This document shows positions 1-8,365 of a stretch of 53,471 bases of DNA, in pieces. The translations under genes were made by a program, and so were the position numbers. Each line of letters begins with the position of its first letter. Position 1 is the first letter of the stretch. A model generated the notes under the pieces. The model was not told the origin of the DNA. It worked only from the letters and a program-made list of their open reading frames with translations, and did no database searches. This stretch comes from Oscillospiraceae bacterium (GTDB lineage: Bacteria; Bacillota; Clostridia; Oscillospirales; Oscillospiraceae): positions 1 through 53,471 of the forward strand of contig JAJQCF010000018.1 in NCBI GenBank assembly GCA_021202845.1, written 5' to 3'.

Positions 1-120
1 GTGCTTATTTGCATAAGCTTTCTTACAATGTTTAATTTTCAAGGTACACCCGCTGTCTCCTCACCTTGCTCGCCTCCCCCGGTCTCCCGACCCGTTCGGC
101 TCGCTCCGTTTTGCGACAGC
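1..120 (-). other. Leader of an rRNA-type operon running off the left edge
   Basis: Read leftward, this stretch follows two strong tandem promoters and has no credible ORF. At 29-47 the minus strand carries CCTTGAAAATTAAACA, which resembles the boxA-like antitermination segment found in Firmicutes rRNA leaders and spacers. The rRNA genes themselves would lie outside the window, so the assignment is inferred from promoter style and this motif. A tRNA operon is the main alternative. Confidence 0.55.
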
Positions 121-126
121 TTTAAT

Positions 127-155
127 AGAATACCACAGCTCGAAGAGTTTGTCAA
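127..155 (-). promoter_or_regulatory. Proximal promoter of the leftward rRNA-type operon
   Basis: On the minus strand TTGACA (155-150) and TATTCT (132-127) are separated by 17 bases. The -10 context GGTATTCTA is identical to that of the second promoter about 94 bp upstream. Tandem near-consensus promoters of this kind are typical of Firmicutes rRNA operons. Confidence 0.75.
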
Positions 156-220
156 GCACTTTTTTTCTGATTCCTCAGATTTTTTCGCGCCCTTCGACAC
201 TTCTCGTGCGGAGCTTTGTT

Positions 221-249
221 AGAATACCACTTGAAATCCCGTTTGTCAA
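221..249 (-). promoter_or_regulatory. Distal promoter of the leftward rRNA-type operon
   Basis: On the minus strand TTGACA (249-244), a 17-base spacer and TATTCT (226-221). Spacing and -10 context match the proximal promoter, so the two form a tandem pair. Between this promoter and the gene at 378 only a hairpin is seen. Confidence 0.75.
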
Positions 250-310
250 CATCTTTTTTGCGGTTTTGTGAAACTTTTTTTCGCAACACAAAATGTTCGT
301 TTTTATGCTT

Positions 311-340
311 TTGGGGAACGCAAAATCTTGTGTTCCCCAA
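311..340 (-). terminator. Hairpin downstream of the zinc-ribbon gene
   Basis: TTGGGGAAC pairs with GTTCCCCAA around a 12-base loop, between the end of the leftward operon at 378 and the rRNA-type promoters. No U-tract follows on the minus strand, so termination by this hairpin alone is uncertain. Confidence 0.3.
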
Positions 341-377
341 TTTCACACCTCTGTAATTTTACACAATCGCCGCCGGT

Positions 378-908
378 TTACCGCTTCAAAAGCGTAATCT
401 GGTGAATCAGCGGCAGCTCCTTCATTGTGCCGCTGTGTACGGAAATCAGCCCCGTTACGGCGCACCAAAGCTCAAAAATTCCGCAGATTACGCCCGCGAA
501 GCCGAAAAAGCCCAGCACAACCTCAACCAGCAGCAGTACAAGCCCCTGATTGCAGTGGAACAGCGCGAAGTCGGAGTCCTTATGCCGTCCCATGAGCAGC
601 GGCACCAGCGCCAGCGGGCCGAGATAGCAGAGATAAAATATACCGCCCGCGGTCTGTGCCTCGCCGCGCTCCGTGTACTCCCTGCGCCCGCTCTTGTATT
701 CCTTACTATTATTATAAGTATAGTGATACTCGCTTTCGCGGGCGCTCTCCGCCTCGGCCTCATACGCCTTTTGCTCCCGCGCGCGGGCGGTTGCGGAAAA
801 GTCGTCGTCCCAGTCGGGCTTTTCAGCCTTTACGCGGCGCCCGCAGGCCGGACACTTTTCCATGCCGGAGGAGATATACGCCCCGCAGTGCTTGCAGTCC
901 GTGCCCAT
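378..908 (-). CDS. Zinc-ribbon protein with C-terminal membrane domain
   Basis: A 176-residue protein. The N-terminus has two CxxC pairs (CKHC at 5-8 and CPAC at 19-22), a typical zinc ribbon. A charged, Glu/Ala/Tyr-rich linker follows to about residue 88. The C-terminal half holds two to three hydrophobic segments around an internal FHCNQG, as in small DUF4870-type membrane proteins. The function is unknown; related proteins are simple membrane proteins of uncharacterised role. The ATG directly abuts the stop codon of the HD gene upstream (TAA then ATG), so the two are translationally coupled in one leftward operon. Family placement is by overall layout only. Confidence 0.75.
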   Translation of the reverse strand: MGTDCKHCGAYISSGMEKCPACGRRVKAEKPDWDDDFSATARAREQKAYEAEAESARESEYHYTYNNSKEYKSGRREYTERGEAQTAGGIFYLCYLGPLALVPLLMGRHKDSDFALFHCNQGLVLLLVEVVLGFFGFAGVICGIFELWCAVTGLISVHSGTMKELPLIHQITLLKR

Positions 909-1454
909 TTATTCAGCCCTCATCGCTTCTATTGTCTTTGCGAACAGCTCGCCCAGCTCCATGCCGAGCATTTCCGCGCCTTGACGTATAACGTCACGCG
1001 AGCAGCCGGCGGCAAACTTTTTGTCCTTGAACTTCTTGTTCAGCGACTTGGCCTCCATACCCTCCAAGCCGGTCGGACGCATGAGCGCCGCCGCGCCAAT
1101 CAGCCCCGTCAGCTCGTCCACCGCGAACAGCACCTTTTCCATGTACTCCTCCGGCGCAACGTCTATGCAGATGCCGTAGCCGTGGCATATTACGGCGTGA
1201 ATCAGCCTCTCGTCCATGCCCAGCTCCGTCAGCAGCTCGCGGGCTCGGACGCAGTGCTGCTCCGGCCACTTTTCAAAGTCGATGTCGTGCATTATGCCGA
1301 CGGTCTGCCAGAAGTCCTCTTCCTCCGGCGCGTACTCGCGCGCAAAATAAGCCATCACCCTGCCCACGGTTTCCGCGTGCTGAATGTGGAACGGCTCGCT
1401 GTTGTATTTTTTGACTAACTCCAGCGCCTCGGTCGGCGTAGGTATGCAACCCAT
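909..1454 (-). CDS. HD-domain metal-dependent phosphohydrolase
   Basis: A 181-residue protein of the HD superfamily, presumably a cytoplasmic metal-dependent phosphohydrolase of unknown substrate. Visible metal ligands are His26 in QHAET, the His-Asp pair at 56-57 in IMHDID, His67, His86 and His91 in CHGYG. The size and motif order match the stand-alone HD hydrolases annotated as predicted phosphohydrolases. The chosen ATG has GGAGG 11 bases upstream; a TTG six codons earlier overlaps that Shine-Dalgarno site and was rejected. It is the first gene of the two-gene leftward operon with the zinc-ribbon protein, but no clear promoter was found upstream. What the two proteins do together cannot be read from the sequence. 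Confidence 0.8.
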   Translation of the reverse strand: MGCIPTPTEALELVKKYNSEPFHIQHAETVGRVMAYFAREYAPEEEDFWQTVGIMHDIDFEKWPEQHCVRARELLTELGMDERLIHAVICHGYGICIDVAPEEYMEKVLFAVDELTGLIGAAALMRPTGLEGMEAKSLNKKFKDKKFAAGCSRDVIRQGAEMLGMELGELFAKTIEAMRAE

Positions 1455-1622
1455 AGCGTCGCTCGCCTCCAAATCTTCTGTATACGCGGCGCGAATTGCG
1501 AATTTTCACAGCCGCGCCGCCACAATTATAATTCATGCCGCCGCAAAAAGCAACAGCATAAAAACACTGTTCAGAAAAAGTCTGCCAAACATTTAACATA
1601 TCTGATAAAAAAATAACAATTA

Positions 1623-1651
1623 TTGCAATCCGCCCGCAAAAGTATTATACT
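1623..1651 (+). promoter_or_regulatory. Sigma-A promoter of the short-chain dehydrogenase
   Basis: TTGCAA (1623-1628), 17 bases, TATACT (1646-1651). It lies 44 bp upstream of the start codon of the only rightward gene here. Confidence 0.65.
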
Positions 1652-1694
1652 AAGCATAGGGACATTTCACATCAATATTTACGGAGGTAATCTT

Positions 1695-2468
1695 ATGAAA
1701 AACTATTTTGACCTTACAGGCCGCGTTGCCATTGTCACCGGCTGCTCCACCGGCCTCGGCGTGCAGATGGCCAAGGCTCTTGCCAATCAGGGCTGCAACA
1801 TTGTCTGCCTCGCCCGCCGCAAGGAGAAGGTTGAAGAAAACGCCGCCATGCTGGAAAAAGACTACGGCGTAAAGGCCATCGGCGTTGTCTGCGACGTCAC
1901 GAAAACCGAGACCGTGGAAGCCGCTGTGGACGAAATTCTGGCAAAAATGGGCCGCATAGACATTCTCATCAACAACGCCGGCACCGGTGCCGTCGCTCCC
2001 GCCGAGGACATAACCGACGCGCAGTTCGGCAACGAGATTGACATCGACCTGTTCGGCACGTTCAAAATGGCTCGCGCCGTGGCGAAGAAGGCCATGATTC
2101 CCGCGGGCTACGGACGCATCATAAACATTGCCTCCATGTACGGTCTTGTCGGCAACAAGATTGCCCCCGCCTCCCCCTACCACGCGGCCAAGGGCGGCGT
2201 TGTCAACCTGACCCGCGCGCTCGCCGCCGAGTGGGGCGACAAGGGCATAACCGTCAACGCCATATGCCCGGGCTACTTCGAGACCCCGCTGACCGTTGAG
2301 ACCCTCCAGAGCGAGTTCTTCCAGAACTATGCCCGCACCATGATTCCTATGGCGCGCTACGGCAAGGAAGGCGAGCTGGACGTGGGAGCCATCTTCCTCG
2401 CCAGCCCCGCCAGCACCTACGTCAACGGCGTTATCCTCCCCATAGACGGCGGATACACCTGCATGTAA
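1695..2468 (+). CDS. Short-chain dehydrogenase/reductase (SDR)
   Basis: A 257-residue classical SDR, an NAD(P)-dependent oxidoreductase of the cytoplasm. All family motifs are present: the cofactor loop TGCSTGLG at 15-22, NNAG at 93-96, the catalytic Ser147 in INIAS, and the YxxxK pair Tyr162/Lys166. The C-terminus ends in the usual IPIDGGYT segment. The overall sequence style resembles gluconate 5-dehydrogenase or 3-oxoacyl-ACP reductase-like SDRs, but substrate cannot be assigned from motifs. The ATG at 1695 is preceded by GGAGG; an in-frame extension back to 1623 lacks a ribosome site and overlaps the promoter. The gene has its own promoter and a strong terminator, so it is monocistronic. 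Confidence 0.9.
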   Translation: MKNYFDLTGRVAIVTGCSTGLGVQMAKALANQGCNIVCLARRKEKVEENAAMLEKDYGVKAIGVVCDVTKTETVEAAVDEILAKMGRIDILINNAGTGAVAPAEDITDAQFGNEIDIDLFGTFKMARAVAKKAMIPAGYGRIINIASMYGLVGNKIAPASPYHAAKGGVVNLTRALAAEWGDKGITVNAICPGYFETPLTVETLQSEFFQNYARTMIPMARYGKEGELDVGAIFLASPASTYVNGVILPIDGGYTCM

Positions 2469-2494
2469 GATTATAGCTAAATCACATACCGCAC

Positions 2495-2530
2495 CCGCCG
2501 CACAGCGCTTTTGCCGTGCGGCGGTTTTTT
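2495..2530 (+). terminator. Intrinsic terminator after the SDR gene
   Basis: CCGCCGCAC pairs with GTGCGGCGG over a 12-base loop and is followed by six T residues. Confidence 0.9.
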
Positions 2531-2538
2531 GCGCCCGT

Positions 2539-2892
2539 TCAGCGCTGGGAGTCCGCGCCCTCGGTCGGATTTTTAAAAAAGCGCACGTTTGTGCTTATGA
2601 AGTCGATAAAGCGGTCGCGCTGGTCGTCGGTCATGGCGTTTATGTCCATGACGCTGCTGATAAACTTATACTCGCTGCCCTGCTCCGCGCCGCTTTTGAG
2701 AAAGTCTATGCCCACGTTCAGTGCACAGGCAATGCTGTCTATGGTCGGCAGGCTCGGCATACCCTCTCCGCGCTCGATTTTGCCCAAGAAATTGTCGCTT
2801 ATGCCCGCCCTTTCCGCAAGCTGCTCTATGGTCAGCAGCTGCCGCTTGCGCTCTCTGCGGATATTTTCGCCCATAACTTTTATGTCTATCAT
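2539..2892 (-). CDS. XRE-family helix-turn-helix regulator
   Basis: A 117-residue protein with an N-terminal Cro/C1-type helix-turn-helix at about residues 7-60 (recognition region around ERAGISDNFLGKIERGE) and a C-terminal tail of about 50 residues that may mediate dimerisation or sensing. The family binds short palindromic or repeated operators near its own promoter. It is divergent from the transport locus starting at 3234. The shared 340-bp intergenic region carries repeated ATTAG/CTAAT half-sites that overlap a rightward promoter, so the likely role is local control of that locus. The ATG at 2892 was preferred to a GTG three codons upstream, because the only SD-like bases overlap that GTG. 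Confidence 0.85.
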   Translation of the reverse strand: MIDIKVMGENIRRERKRQLLTIEQLAERAGISDNFLGKIERGEGMPSLPTIDSIACALNVGIDFLKSGAEQGSEYKFISSVMDINAMTDDQRDRFIDFISTNVRFFKNPTEGADSQR

Positions 2893-2927
2893 ACGTTTCA
2901 CCGCCTGTAAATCATTTTATATGGATT

Positions 2928-2996
2928 ATTAGTCCTTTTTAAGTGTCTAATATTCCGAAAAATCTTGACTATTAGTCCTGAATCTGCTATATTAGG
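2928..2996. promoter_or_regulatory. Candidate XRE operator with repeated ATTAG half-sites
   Basis: ATTAGTCC occurs twice as a direct repeat (2928-2935 and 2971-2978). Inverted CTAAT (2947-2951) and another ATTAGG (2991-2996) lie between and after them. The second ATTAGTCC lies exactly in the spacer of the rightward promoter at 2965-2993. This arrangement fits repression by the adjacent XRE protein. Which half-sites form the true operator cannot be told by eye. Confidence 0.5.
2965..2993 (+). promoter_or_regulatory. Sigma-A promoter facing the transport locus
   Basis: TTGACT (2965-2970), 17 bases, TATATT (2988-2993). A second possible -10 (TATAAT, 3048-3053) lies downstream without a good -35. 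The leader to the first gene would be about 235 bases. Confidence 0.6.
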
Positions 2997-3138
2997 CATT
3001 GCGGCGATGACAGAAAAAAATTTTTCTGATTTTTACGATTTTTTTGCTATAATACGGCCAATATGATACAAAAACGATACAATTTGATTGTAAGCTGTGT
3101 GCGGATAAAAAATTTTTTAAAAATTTTTGCGCAAGGCG

Positions 3139-3166
3139 GGAACTTTTCGTGAGCTTTTGCGTCTAA
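3139..3166 (+). promoter_or_regulatory. ECF (RpoE-like) promoter of the transport locus
   Basis: GGAACTT (3139-3145), 15 bases, GTCTAA (3161-3166) matches the well-known RpoE-type ECF consensus. The same GCGGGAACTTTT...TTTTGCGTCTA block precedes the DUF4349 lipoprotein at 34952, with identical spacing. An ECF sigma factor is encoded at 48133-48660, but whether it reads these sites is unknown. Confidence 0.55.
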
Positions 3167-3233
3167 TATTTATCGGAAGTGAAATTCGCGGCGGGCGGTT
3201 CCGCGCGAAATGAAAAGGCAAAGGGGAATAAAA

Positions 3234-5675
3234 ATGATGAAAAACAACTGTTCAAACTCTGCAAGGCGCGCTCTGGCTCTCGCCGCGGTGCTGGCGCTGC
3301 TGCTGACATCTCTCACGGGCTGCGGCGGCAAGCAGGACGACGGCGACAGCGCCGCCGTGACCGCGAGCGGCACCGTGTACGTGCCGGAGTTCACCGCGCT
3401 GAAAACGGATTTATACTATATGTCCGACATCTGCGCCTCCGGCGACTACGTCTACTTCGCCGGAGAAATTATCACCGGCACGCGGGAGGACAGCTATCCG
3501 GACGAGTACGGAGAGCCGGTCACCTACACCTACGACGTCTACTCCACCTGCCTGTTCCGCCTTGAGCCCGAAAGCGGCATTGTCACCCAGCTGCCGTGGC
3601 AGTCGCCCGAGGCGGTGGAGACGGACGAGAGCTCCACCAGCAGCAGTGTCTACTCCATCTCGCCATTGCCTGACGGCGGCGTCGCGCTGCTGCAGAGCGA
3701 GTACATCAGCTATTACGATATACCGGCGGACTTCGACCCCGTGAACGACAGCAAATATAACTATTGGAGCAGCGCCAGCGAGCGCTACTTCATCACGTTC
3801 TTTGATGCCGAGGGACAGGTTACCGGCGAAGTAACGGTCAGCGACCCCGAGGCCGCCGAGGACGACTATACATACTATTATAATATGTGCGTGACGGCGG
3901 ACGGCACGGTGCTGCTGGCCTCCGCCGCCAACATCATCGCGCTGGACGACAGCGGCACGGCGGTGCAGCGCGTGCCGATTGACGAAGAAAACTACTGGCT
4001 CAACAGTATGTGCCTCAGCTCCGACGGCACGCCCTACTGCCTTGTTTACTGCTCCGGCGAGGACGGCGGCGGCTACGCGCTCATCACTCCCGACTTCACC
4101 GCGGGCACGATGAGCGAGCCGCTCGCTCTGGGGCTGGACGTTTACAGTCTCTACACCGGCGACGAAAATCGCCCGCTCTACGTTGCCGACAGCACCAACC
4201 TCTACAGTCTTGACCCCGCGACAGGTGAGACGGAGCAGCTGCTGTGCTGGCTCGACCTCGGTCTGTACAGCCTCTCCAACGGCGCGTTTATGGCCGACGG
4301 GCGCATTGTCAGCCTGCAAAGCGATTGGAGCGGCGCAGCTCCCGCATGGGAAATGGCCGTTTTGACGGAGACCGACGCCTCGCTGGTGCCGGCAAAGACA
4401 GAGCTGACGCTGGCATGCGACTACCTTGACTACTACGTGCGCAGGCAGGTCGTGAGCTTCAACCGCTCCAGCCAGACGGCGCGCATCGCGGTCAAGGACT
4501 ATTCGCAGTACAACGACTACACCTCCGAGGAGACCTACACCGCGGGCGCGCAGAAGCTGAACACGGAAATCATCTCCGGCAATGTGCCCGATATACTCGT
4601 TTTCAGCAGCAGTCTGCCGTTCGACACCTACGCCGCCAAGGGTATTTTAGCCGATTTGTGGCCGTTTATTGACGCGGACAGCGAGCTTGGCGGGCGCGAG
4701 GCGCTTGTTGAGCCGTTTTTCAGCGCGCTGGCCACCGGCGAGAGCCTCTACCGTCTGTCCCCGTCGTTCTACATCAGCTCGGCTGTCGGAGCCGCGGCGC
4801 TTGTCGGCGAAGACATGGGCTGGACGCTGACGGAGCTGCTGGACGCGCTGGCACAGCTGCCCGAGGGCGCGCAGGTTTTCAGCGGCTTCACAACGCGCGA
4901 CACGGTTTTGCAGACCGCGATTGCCGCCGACATGGGCAGCCTCATCGACTGGTCCACCGGCGAGTGCAGCTTTGACTCGCAGAACTTTGCGGACATACTG
5001 GAGCTGGCCGCCATGTTCCCCGCCGAGTTTGACTGGGACAACTACGACTGGGACAATTACGAGGATGAATACACCCGCGTTATGAGCGGCAAGCAGCTGC
5101 TGATGGAAGTCTCGCTCAGCGATTTTTCCACGCTCCAGCTCTGGAAGGCCGTATTCGGCGGCGACATCACGTTCATCGGCTGGCCTGCGCAGAGCGGCAG
5201 CGGCAGCTCTTTCATACCCGACGTTACGCTCGGTATGTCCGCCAAGTGCGAGAACAAGGACGCGGCGTGGAAGTTCCTGCGCGTTTTCCTCACGGAGGAC
5301 TACCAGAACTCGAACACCTACTCCTTCCCCTCCAACCTCGCCGCCTTCGAGGCCAAGGCGCACGAGGCCATGTACCCCGACAGCGCCGTCGCCTCCGCCA
5401 CCGACCTCACGGCTGAGGAGCTGGAAAACGGCGTTATAGACCACTACTGGCTGAACGAAGACATGACGGTTGACATCTACCCCACCTCGCAGCAGGAGTA
5501 CGAGCAGGTATTGGCTCTTATAAACGCCACCGAGAACATACAGACCTATTACACCGACATAATGAGCATTATCAACGACGCCTGCGCCCCGTTCTTCAAC
5601 GGTCAGGACACCGCCGAGAACGCCGCCAAGCAGGTGCAGAGCCGCGTCAAGCTCTACGTGGCGGAGCAAAGCTGA
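3234..5675 (+). CDS. Solute-binding lipoprotein with propeller-like N-terminus (copy 1)
   Basis: An 813-residue lipoprotein (lipobox LTGC, Cys30), therefore anchored outside the membrane. Residues about 40-390 contain repeated Y-x-D/Y-F-A and D-G-x-x-x motifs typical of beta-propeller or sensor-like repeats. From about residue 395 (TELTLACDY onwards) the protein looks like a family 1 extracellular sugar-binding protein, with segments such as SGNVPDIL, AAKGIL.DLWPFID and CENKDAAWKFLRVFL. It would bind a substrate and deliver it to the permeases at 8366 and 9275. The fusion makes it about twice the length of usual family 1 binding proteins. The neighbour at 5926 is a clear paralogue. The first of two adjacent ATGs is used; GGGG lies 7 bases upstream. 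Confidence 0.85.
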   Translation: MMKNNCSNSARRALALAAVLALLLTSLTGCGGKQDDGDSAAVTASGTVYVPEFTALKTDLYYMSDICASGDYVYFAGEIITGTREDSYPDEYGEPVTYTYDVYSTCLFRLEPESGIVTQLPWQSPEAVETDESSTSSSVYSISPLPDGGVALLQSEYISYYDIPADFDPVNDSKYNYWSSASERYFITFFDAEGQVTGEVTVSDPEAAEDDYTYYYNMCVTADGTVLLASAANIIALDDSGTAVQRVPIDEENYWLNSMCLSSDGTPYCLVYCSGEDGGGYALITPDFTAGTMSEPLALGLDVYSLYTGDENRPLYVADSTNLYSLDPATGETEQLLCWLDLGLYSLSNGAFMADGRIVSLQSDWSGAAPAWEMAVLTETDASLVPAKTELTLACDYLDYYVRRQVVSFNRSSQTARIAVKDYSQYNDYTSEETYTAGAQKLNTEIISGNVPDILVFSSSLPFDTYAAKGILADLWPFIDADSELGGREALVEPFFSALATGESLYRLSPSFYISSAVGAAALVGEDMGWTLTELLDALAQLPEGAQVFSGFTTRDTVLQTAIAADMGSLIDWSTGECSFDSQNFADILELAAMFPAEFDWDNYDWDNYEDEYTRVMSGKQLLMEVSLSDFSTLQLWKAVFGGDITFIGWPAQSGSGSSFIPDVTLGMSAKCENKDAAWKFLRVFLTEDYQNSNTYSFPSNLAAFEAKAHEAMYPDSAVASATDLTAEELENGVIDHYWLNEDMTVDIYPTSQQEYEQVLALINATENIQTYYTDIMSIINDACAPFFNGQDTAENAAKQVQSRVKLYVAEQS

Positions 5676-5751
5676 TTCGCTGTGCAAAATGCTGCAATAA
5701 TCCCTGCGATTTTTGTGCGAAAAAATGCCGGCGGAAATGTTGCAAACCCTC

Positions 5752-5779
5752 TTGACTTTTTGTATAATAGTGCTATAGT
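5752..5779 (+). promoter_or_regulatory. Internal sigma-A promoter before solute-binding copy 2
   Basis: TTGACT (5752-5757), 16 bases, TATAGT (5774-5779). The -10 overlaps the inverted repeat TATAGT-gt-ACTATA, and ATTAGT recurs at 5788-5793 as in the XRE operator region. Copy 2 and the genes after it can thus be expressed separately from copy 1. Confidence 0.55.
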
Positions 5780-5925
5780 GTACTATATAGATTAGTACGG
5801 ACTGCATGATGTAAATTTTAATTTCTGAAAATCTAAAGATTTCGTAAAATAACGCGAAAATGATGCAACTTTGATGCATTTCCATGCTAACATAAGCCAA
5901 AGCGTACCAAAAGGAGACAAAGCAA

Positions 5926-8304
5926 ATGACACAAAAATTCAAGCGCGCCCTTGCCTGCGCCGCAGCCGCGGCTCTGGCGCTCGCCGCCCTCACCGGCTGC
6001 GGCGGCAACAGCGGCGCGCAGGACACGGATAATTCCTCTGCCGCCGCCTCGGGTGTTGTATACGTGCCGGAGTTCACGCAGCTGGGAGGCGAGTTCAGCT
6101 ATGTGGACTACGTCGCCGCCTCCGGCAACAGCGTATACTTCACCGCCGACGTCGTGGTCGGCGAGGAGAGCTACACGGACGACCTGACCGGCGATGTCTA
6201 CACCTACGACGCCACGGAGGAGCGCATTTTCCGTATCAACATGGTCGACAGCTCCGTCACGCAGCTGCCTTGGACGCCGCCGGAGGACGACAGCACGGCG
6301 GACACGGAAGTCTACAACTATGTGGGCGCGCTCTGCACCGCGCCCGACGGCAGTCCGGCTCTGCTGCTGCGTACATATTGCAGCTACTACGACCTGCCGG
6401 AAGACTTCGACGAGACTGTGGACAACAAGTGGGAGTACTGGTCGGACAGCACCAGCTCCTACTCCGTTGTGTTCTTGGACGCCGACGGCTATGAAGCAAG
6501 CTCGTTTGCCCTTGACTTCCCCGACGCCGACAGCGATGATGTCTGGGTGAACTACTTCGCCCTTGACGCCGAGGGGCGCTGCTACATCGGCGGGGACAGC
6601 GTGTATGTTTTCGCCCCCGACGGCTCCCTGCTCAGCACCGCGCAGGCGGACACTTGGATAGACGGCTTTGCCAAAATGGCCGACGGCAGCGTGCGCTGCG
6701 TTGTCTACAACGGCGGCTACGACCTGCAGCCTATTGACCCGCTCACCGGCGAGCTGGGCGAGGGCTTCAGCCTTCCGTCCTCCACCAATACCTACTTCTC
6801 CGGCGACGCAAACCACGACATTTACTACGCCACCGACGTTTCTCTCTACGGCTTTGACGCGGAGACGGGCGAGAGCACGCTCATTCTCGGCTGGCTGGAC
6901 GCGGGCGTTGAGGACAGCACCAACGCCGTCATTCTCCCCGACGGTCGCGTTGTCAACCTCATGGTTGACTGGTCGGACGACGGCTCCAGAGTGGAAATGG
7001 TCGTGCTGACCCCCACGGACGCCTCGCTTGTGCAGCCCAAGACGGAGCTGACGCTGGCCTGCGACTACATGAGCTACTACGCCCGCTCGGAGATTGCCCG
7101 CTTCAACCGCACCAGCGCCACGGCCAAGATAGTCGTCACGGACTATTCCGTATATAACGACTACTCCTCGGACGAAACCGCCTCCGCCGGCATCGACAAG
7201 CTGAACACGGAGATAATCTCCGGCAATGTGCCCGATATACTTCTCTGCTCCTACGAGCTGCCGCTGAACACCTACGCCGCCAAGGGCATTCTGACAGACT
7301 TGTGGCCGTTCATAGACGCGGACAGCGAGCTGGGCGGGCGCGAGGCGTTTGTCGAGAGCTTTTTTGACGCTCTTGCCGACGGCGACAGCCTCTACCGCGT
7401 GGCCTCCGGCTTTTACCTGAACACGGTCTGCGCCCCCTCCCAGCTCGTCGGCGACGAAATGGGCTGGACGGTTGACGACGTAAAGGCGGCGCTGGCGCAG
7501 CTTGAGCCGGACGCTAACGTATTCGGAATGTACTACGGCCGCAGCGACCTGCTGTATAACGCCCTGTGCGTCAACCTGGGCAACCTCATCGACTGGACAA
7601 CCGGCGAGTGCCGCTTCGACAGCGAGGAGTTCATAGACATTTTGCAGTTCGCCGCGCTGGAAGACGAGTTCGACTCGGACTCTTTCGACTGGGAAACCGA
7701 CTACGAGAGCGACTACTCCCGCATACTGAACGGCAGACAGCTTTGCTACAACACCACCATTTCCGACTTCGGCGACATAGAATTCTACAAGGCTCTCTTC
7801 GGCGGCCAGATGACGTTCAAGGGCTACCCCAGTCTCAGCGGCAACGGCAGCGCCTTCAACACGGACTTCACCCTCTCCATTTCCGAAAAGTGCGCCAACA
7901 AGGACCTCGCTTGGGAGTTCGTGCGTGTGTTCCTCACCGAGGACTACCAGACCGAGAACGTCTGGGCCTTCCCCTCCAACGTCGCCGCCTTCGAGGCCAA
8001 GGCCGAGGAGGCCATGACGCCGGAATACTACACCGACCCCGAGACGGGCGAGCAGGTGGAGCAGTCCAAAGGCGGCTGGGGCATGGAGGATTTGCAAGTG
8101 GAAATCTACGCCTTGTCTCAGGACGAGTACGACCAGCTCTCGGCGCTCATCGACGCTACCTCGACCATGTACGAGATTGACAGCGACATTATGACAATAA
8201 TCAACGACGCCTGCTCCGCCTTCTTCAACGGTCAGGACACGGCAGAAAACGCCGCCAAGCAGGTGCAAAGCCGCATGAGCATCTACGTCAGCGAGCAGAG
8301 CTGA
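5926..8304 (+). CDS. Solute-binding lipoprotein with propeller-like N-terminus (copy 2)
   Basis: A 792-residue lipoprotein (lipobox LTGC, Cys24) with the same two-part layout as copy 1: propeller-like repeats to about residue 380, then a family 1 solute-binding region. The two proteins share long blocks, such as the NTYAAKGIL.DLWPFIDADSE region and the C-terminal end from FFNGQDTAEN to the EQS terminus, so they arose by tandem duplication. They differ more in the N-terminal half, which suggests that the sensor-like part diverged in specificity. Copy 2 has its own promoter, and GGAG lies 11 bases before the ATG. It is followed after 61 bp by the first permease, so it is probably the partner expressed with the transporter. 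Confidence 0.85.
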   Translation: MTQKFKRALACAAAAALALAALTGCGGNSGAQDTDNSSAAASGVVYVPEFTQLGGEFSYVDYVAASGNSVYFTADVVVGEESYTDDLTGDVYTYDATEERIFRINMVDSSVTQLPWTPPEDDSTADTEVYNYVGALCTAPDGSPALLLRTYCSYYDLPEDFDETVDNKWEYWSDSTSSYSVVFLDADGYEASSFALDFPDADSDDVWVNYFALDAEGRCYIGGDSVYVFAPDGSLLSTAQADTWIDGFAKMADGSVRCVVYNGGYDLQPIDPLTGELGEGFSLPSSTNTYFSGDANHDIYYATDVSLYGFDAETGESTLILGWLDAGVEDSTNAVILPDGRVVNLMVDWSDDGSRVEMVVLTPTDASLVQPKTELTLACDYMSYYARSEIARFNRTSATAKIVVTDYSVYNDYSSDETASAGIDKLNTEIISGNVPDILLCSYELPLNTYAAKGILTDLWPFIDADSELGGREAFVESFFDALADGDSLYRVASGFYLNTVCAPSQLVGDEMGWTVDDVKAALAQLEPDANVFGMYYGRSDLLYNALCVNLGNLIDWTTGECRFDSEEFIDILQFAALEDEFDSDSFDWETDYESDYSRILNGRQLCYNTTISDFGDIEFYKALFGGQMTFKGYPSLSGNGSAFNTDFTLSISEKCANKDLAWEFVRVFLTEDYQTENVWAFPSNVAAFEAKAEEAMTPEYYTDPETGEQVEQSKGGWGMEDLQVEIYALSQDEYDQLSALIDATSTMYEIDSDIMTIINDACSAFFNGQDTAENAAKQVQSRMSIYVSEQS

Positions 8305-8365
8305 CGACGGGCTGAACAAATTCCGCATTTTTCGCCGTATTCCAAGGCTTTAGGGAGGCGATATA

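Noticed and set aside
1..222. A 73-codon frame at the left end, plus strand
   Set aside because: It runs against two strong leftward promoters and an rRNA-type leader, and has no ribosome site.
5887..8328. Long open frame opposite solute-binding copy 2 (813 codons, minus strand), and similar long frames opposite the SLH protein and pnp
   Set aside because: These are shadows of GC- and codon-biased genes. They lack ribosome sites, and their peptides are Val/Gly/Ala/Arg-rich without any known motif.
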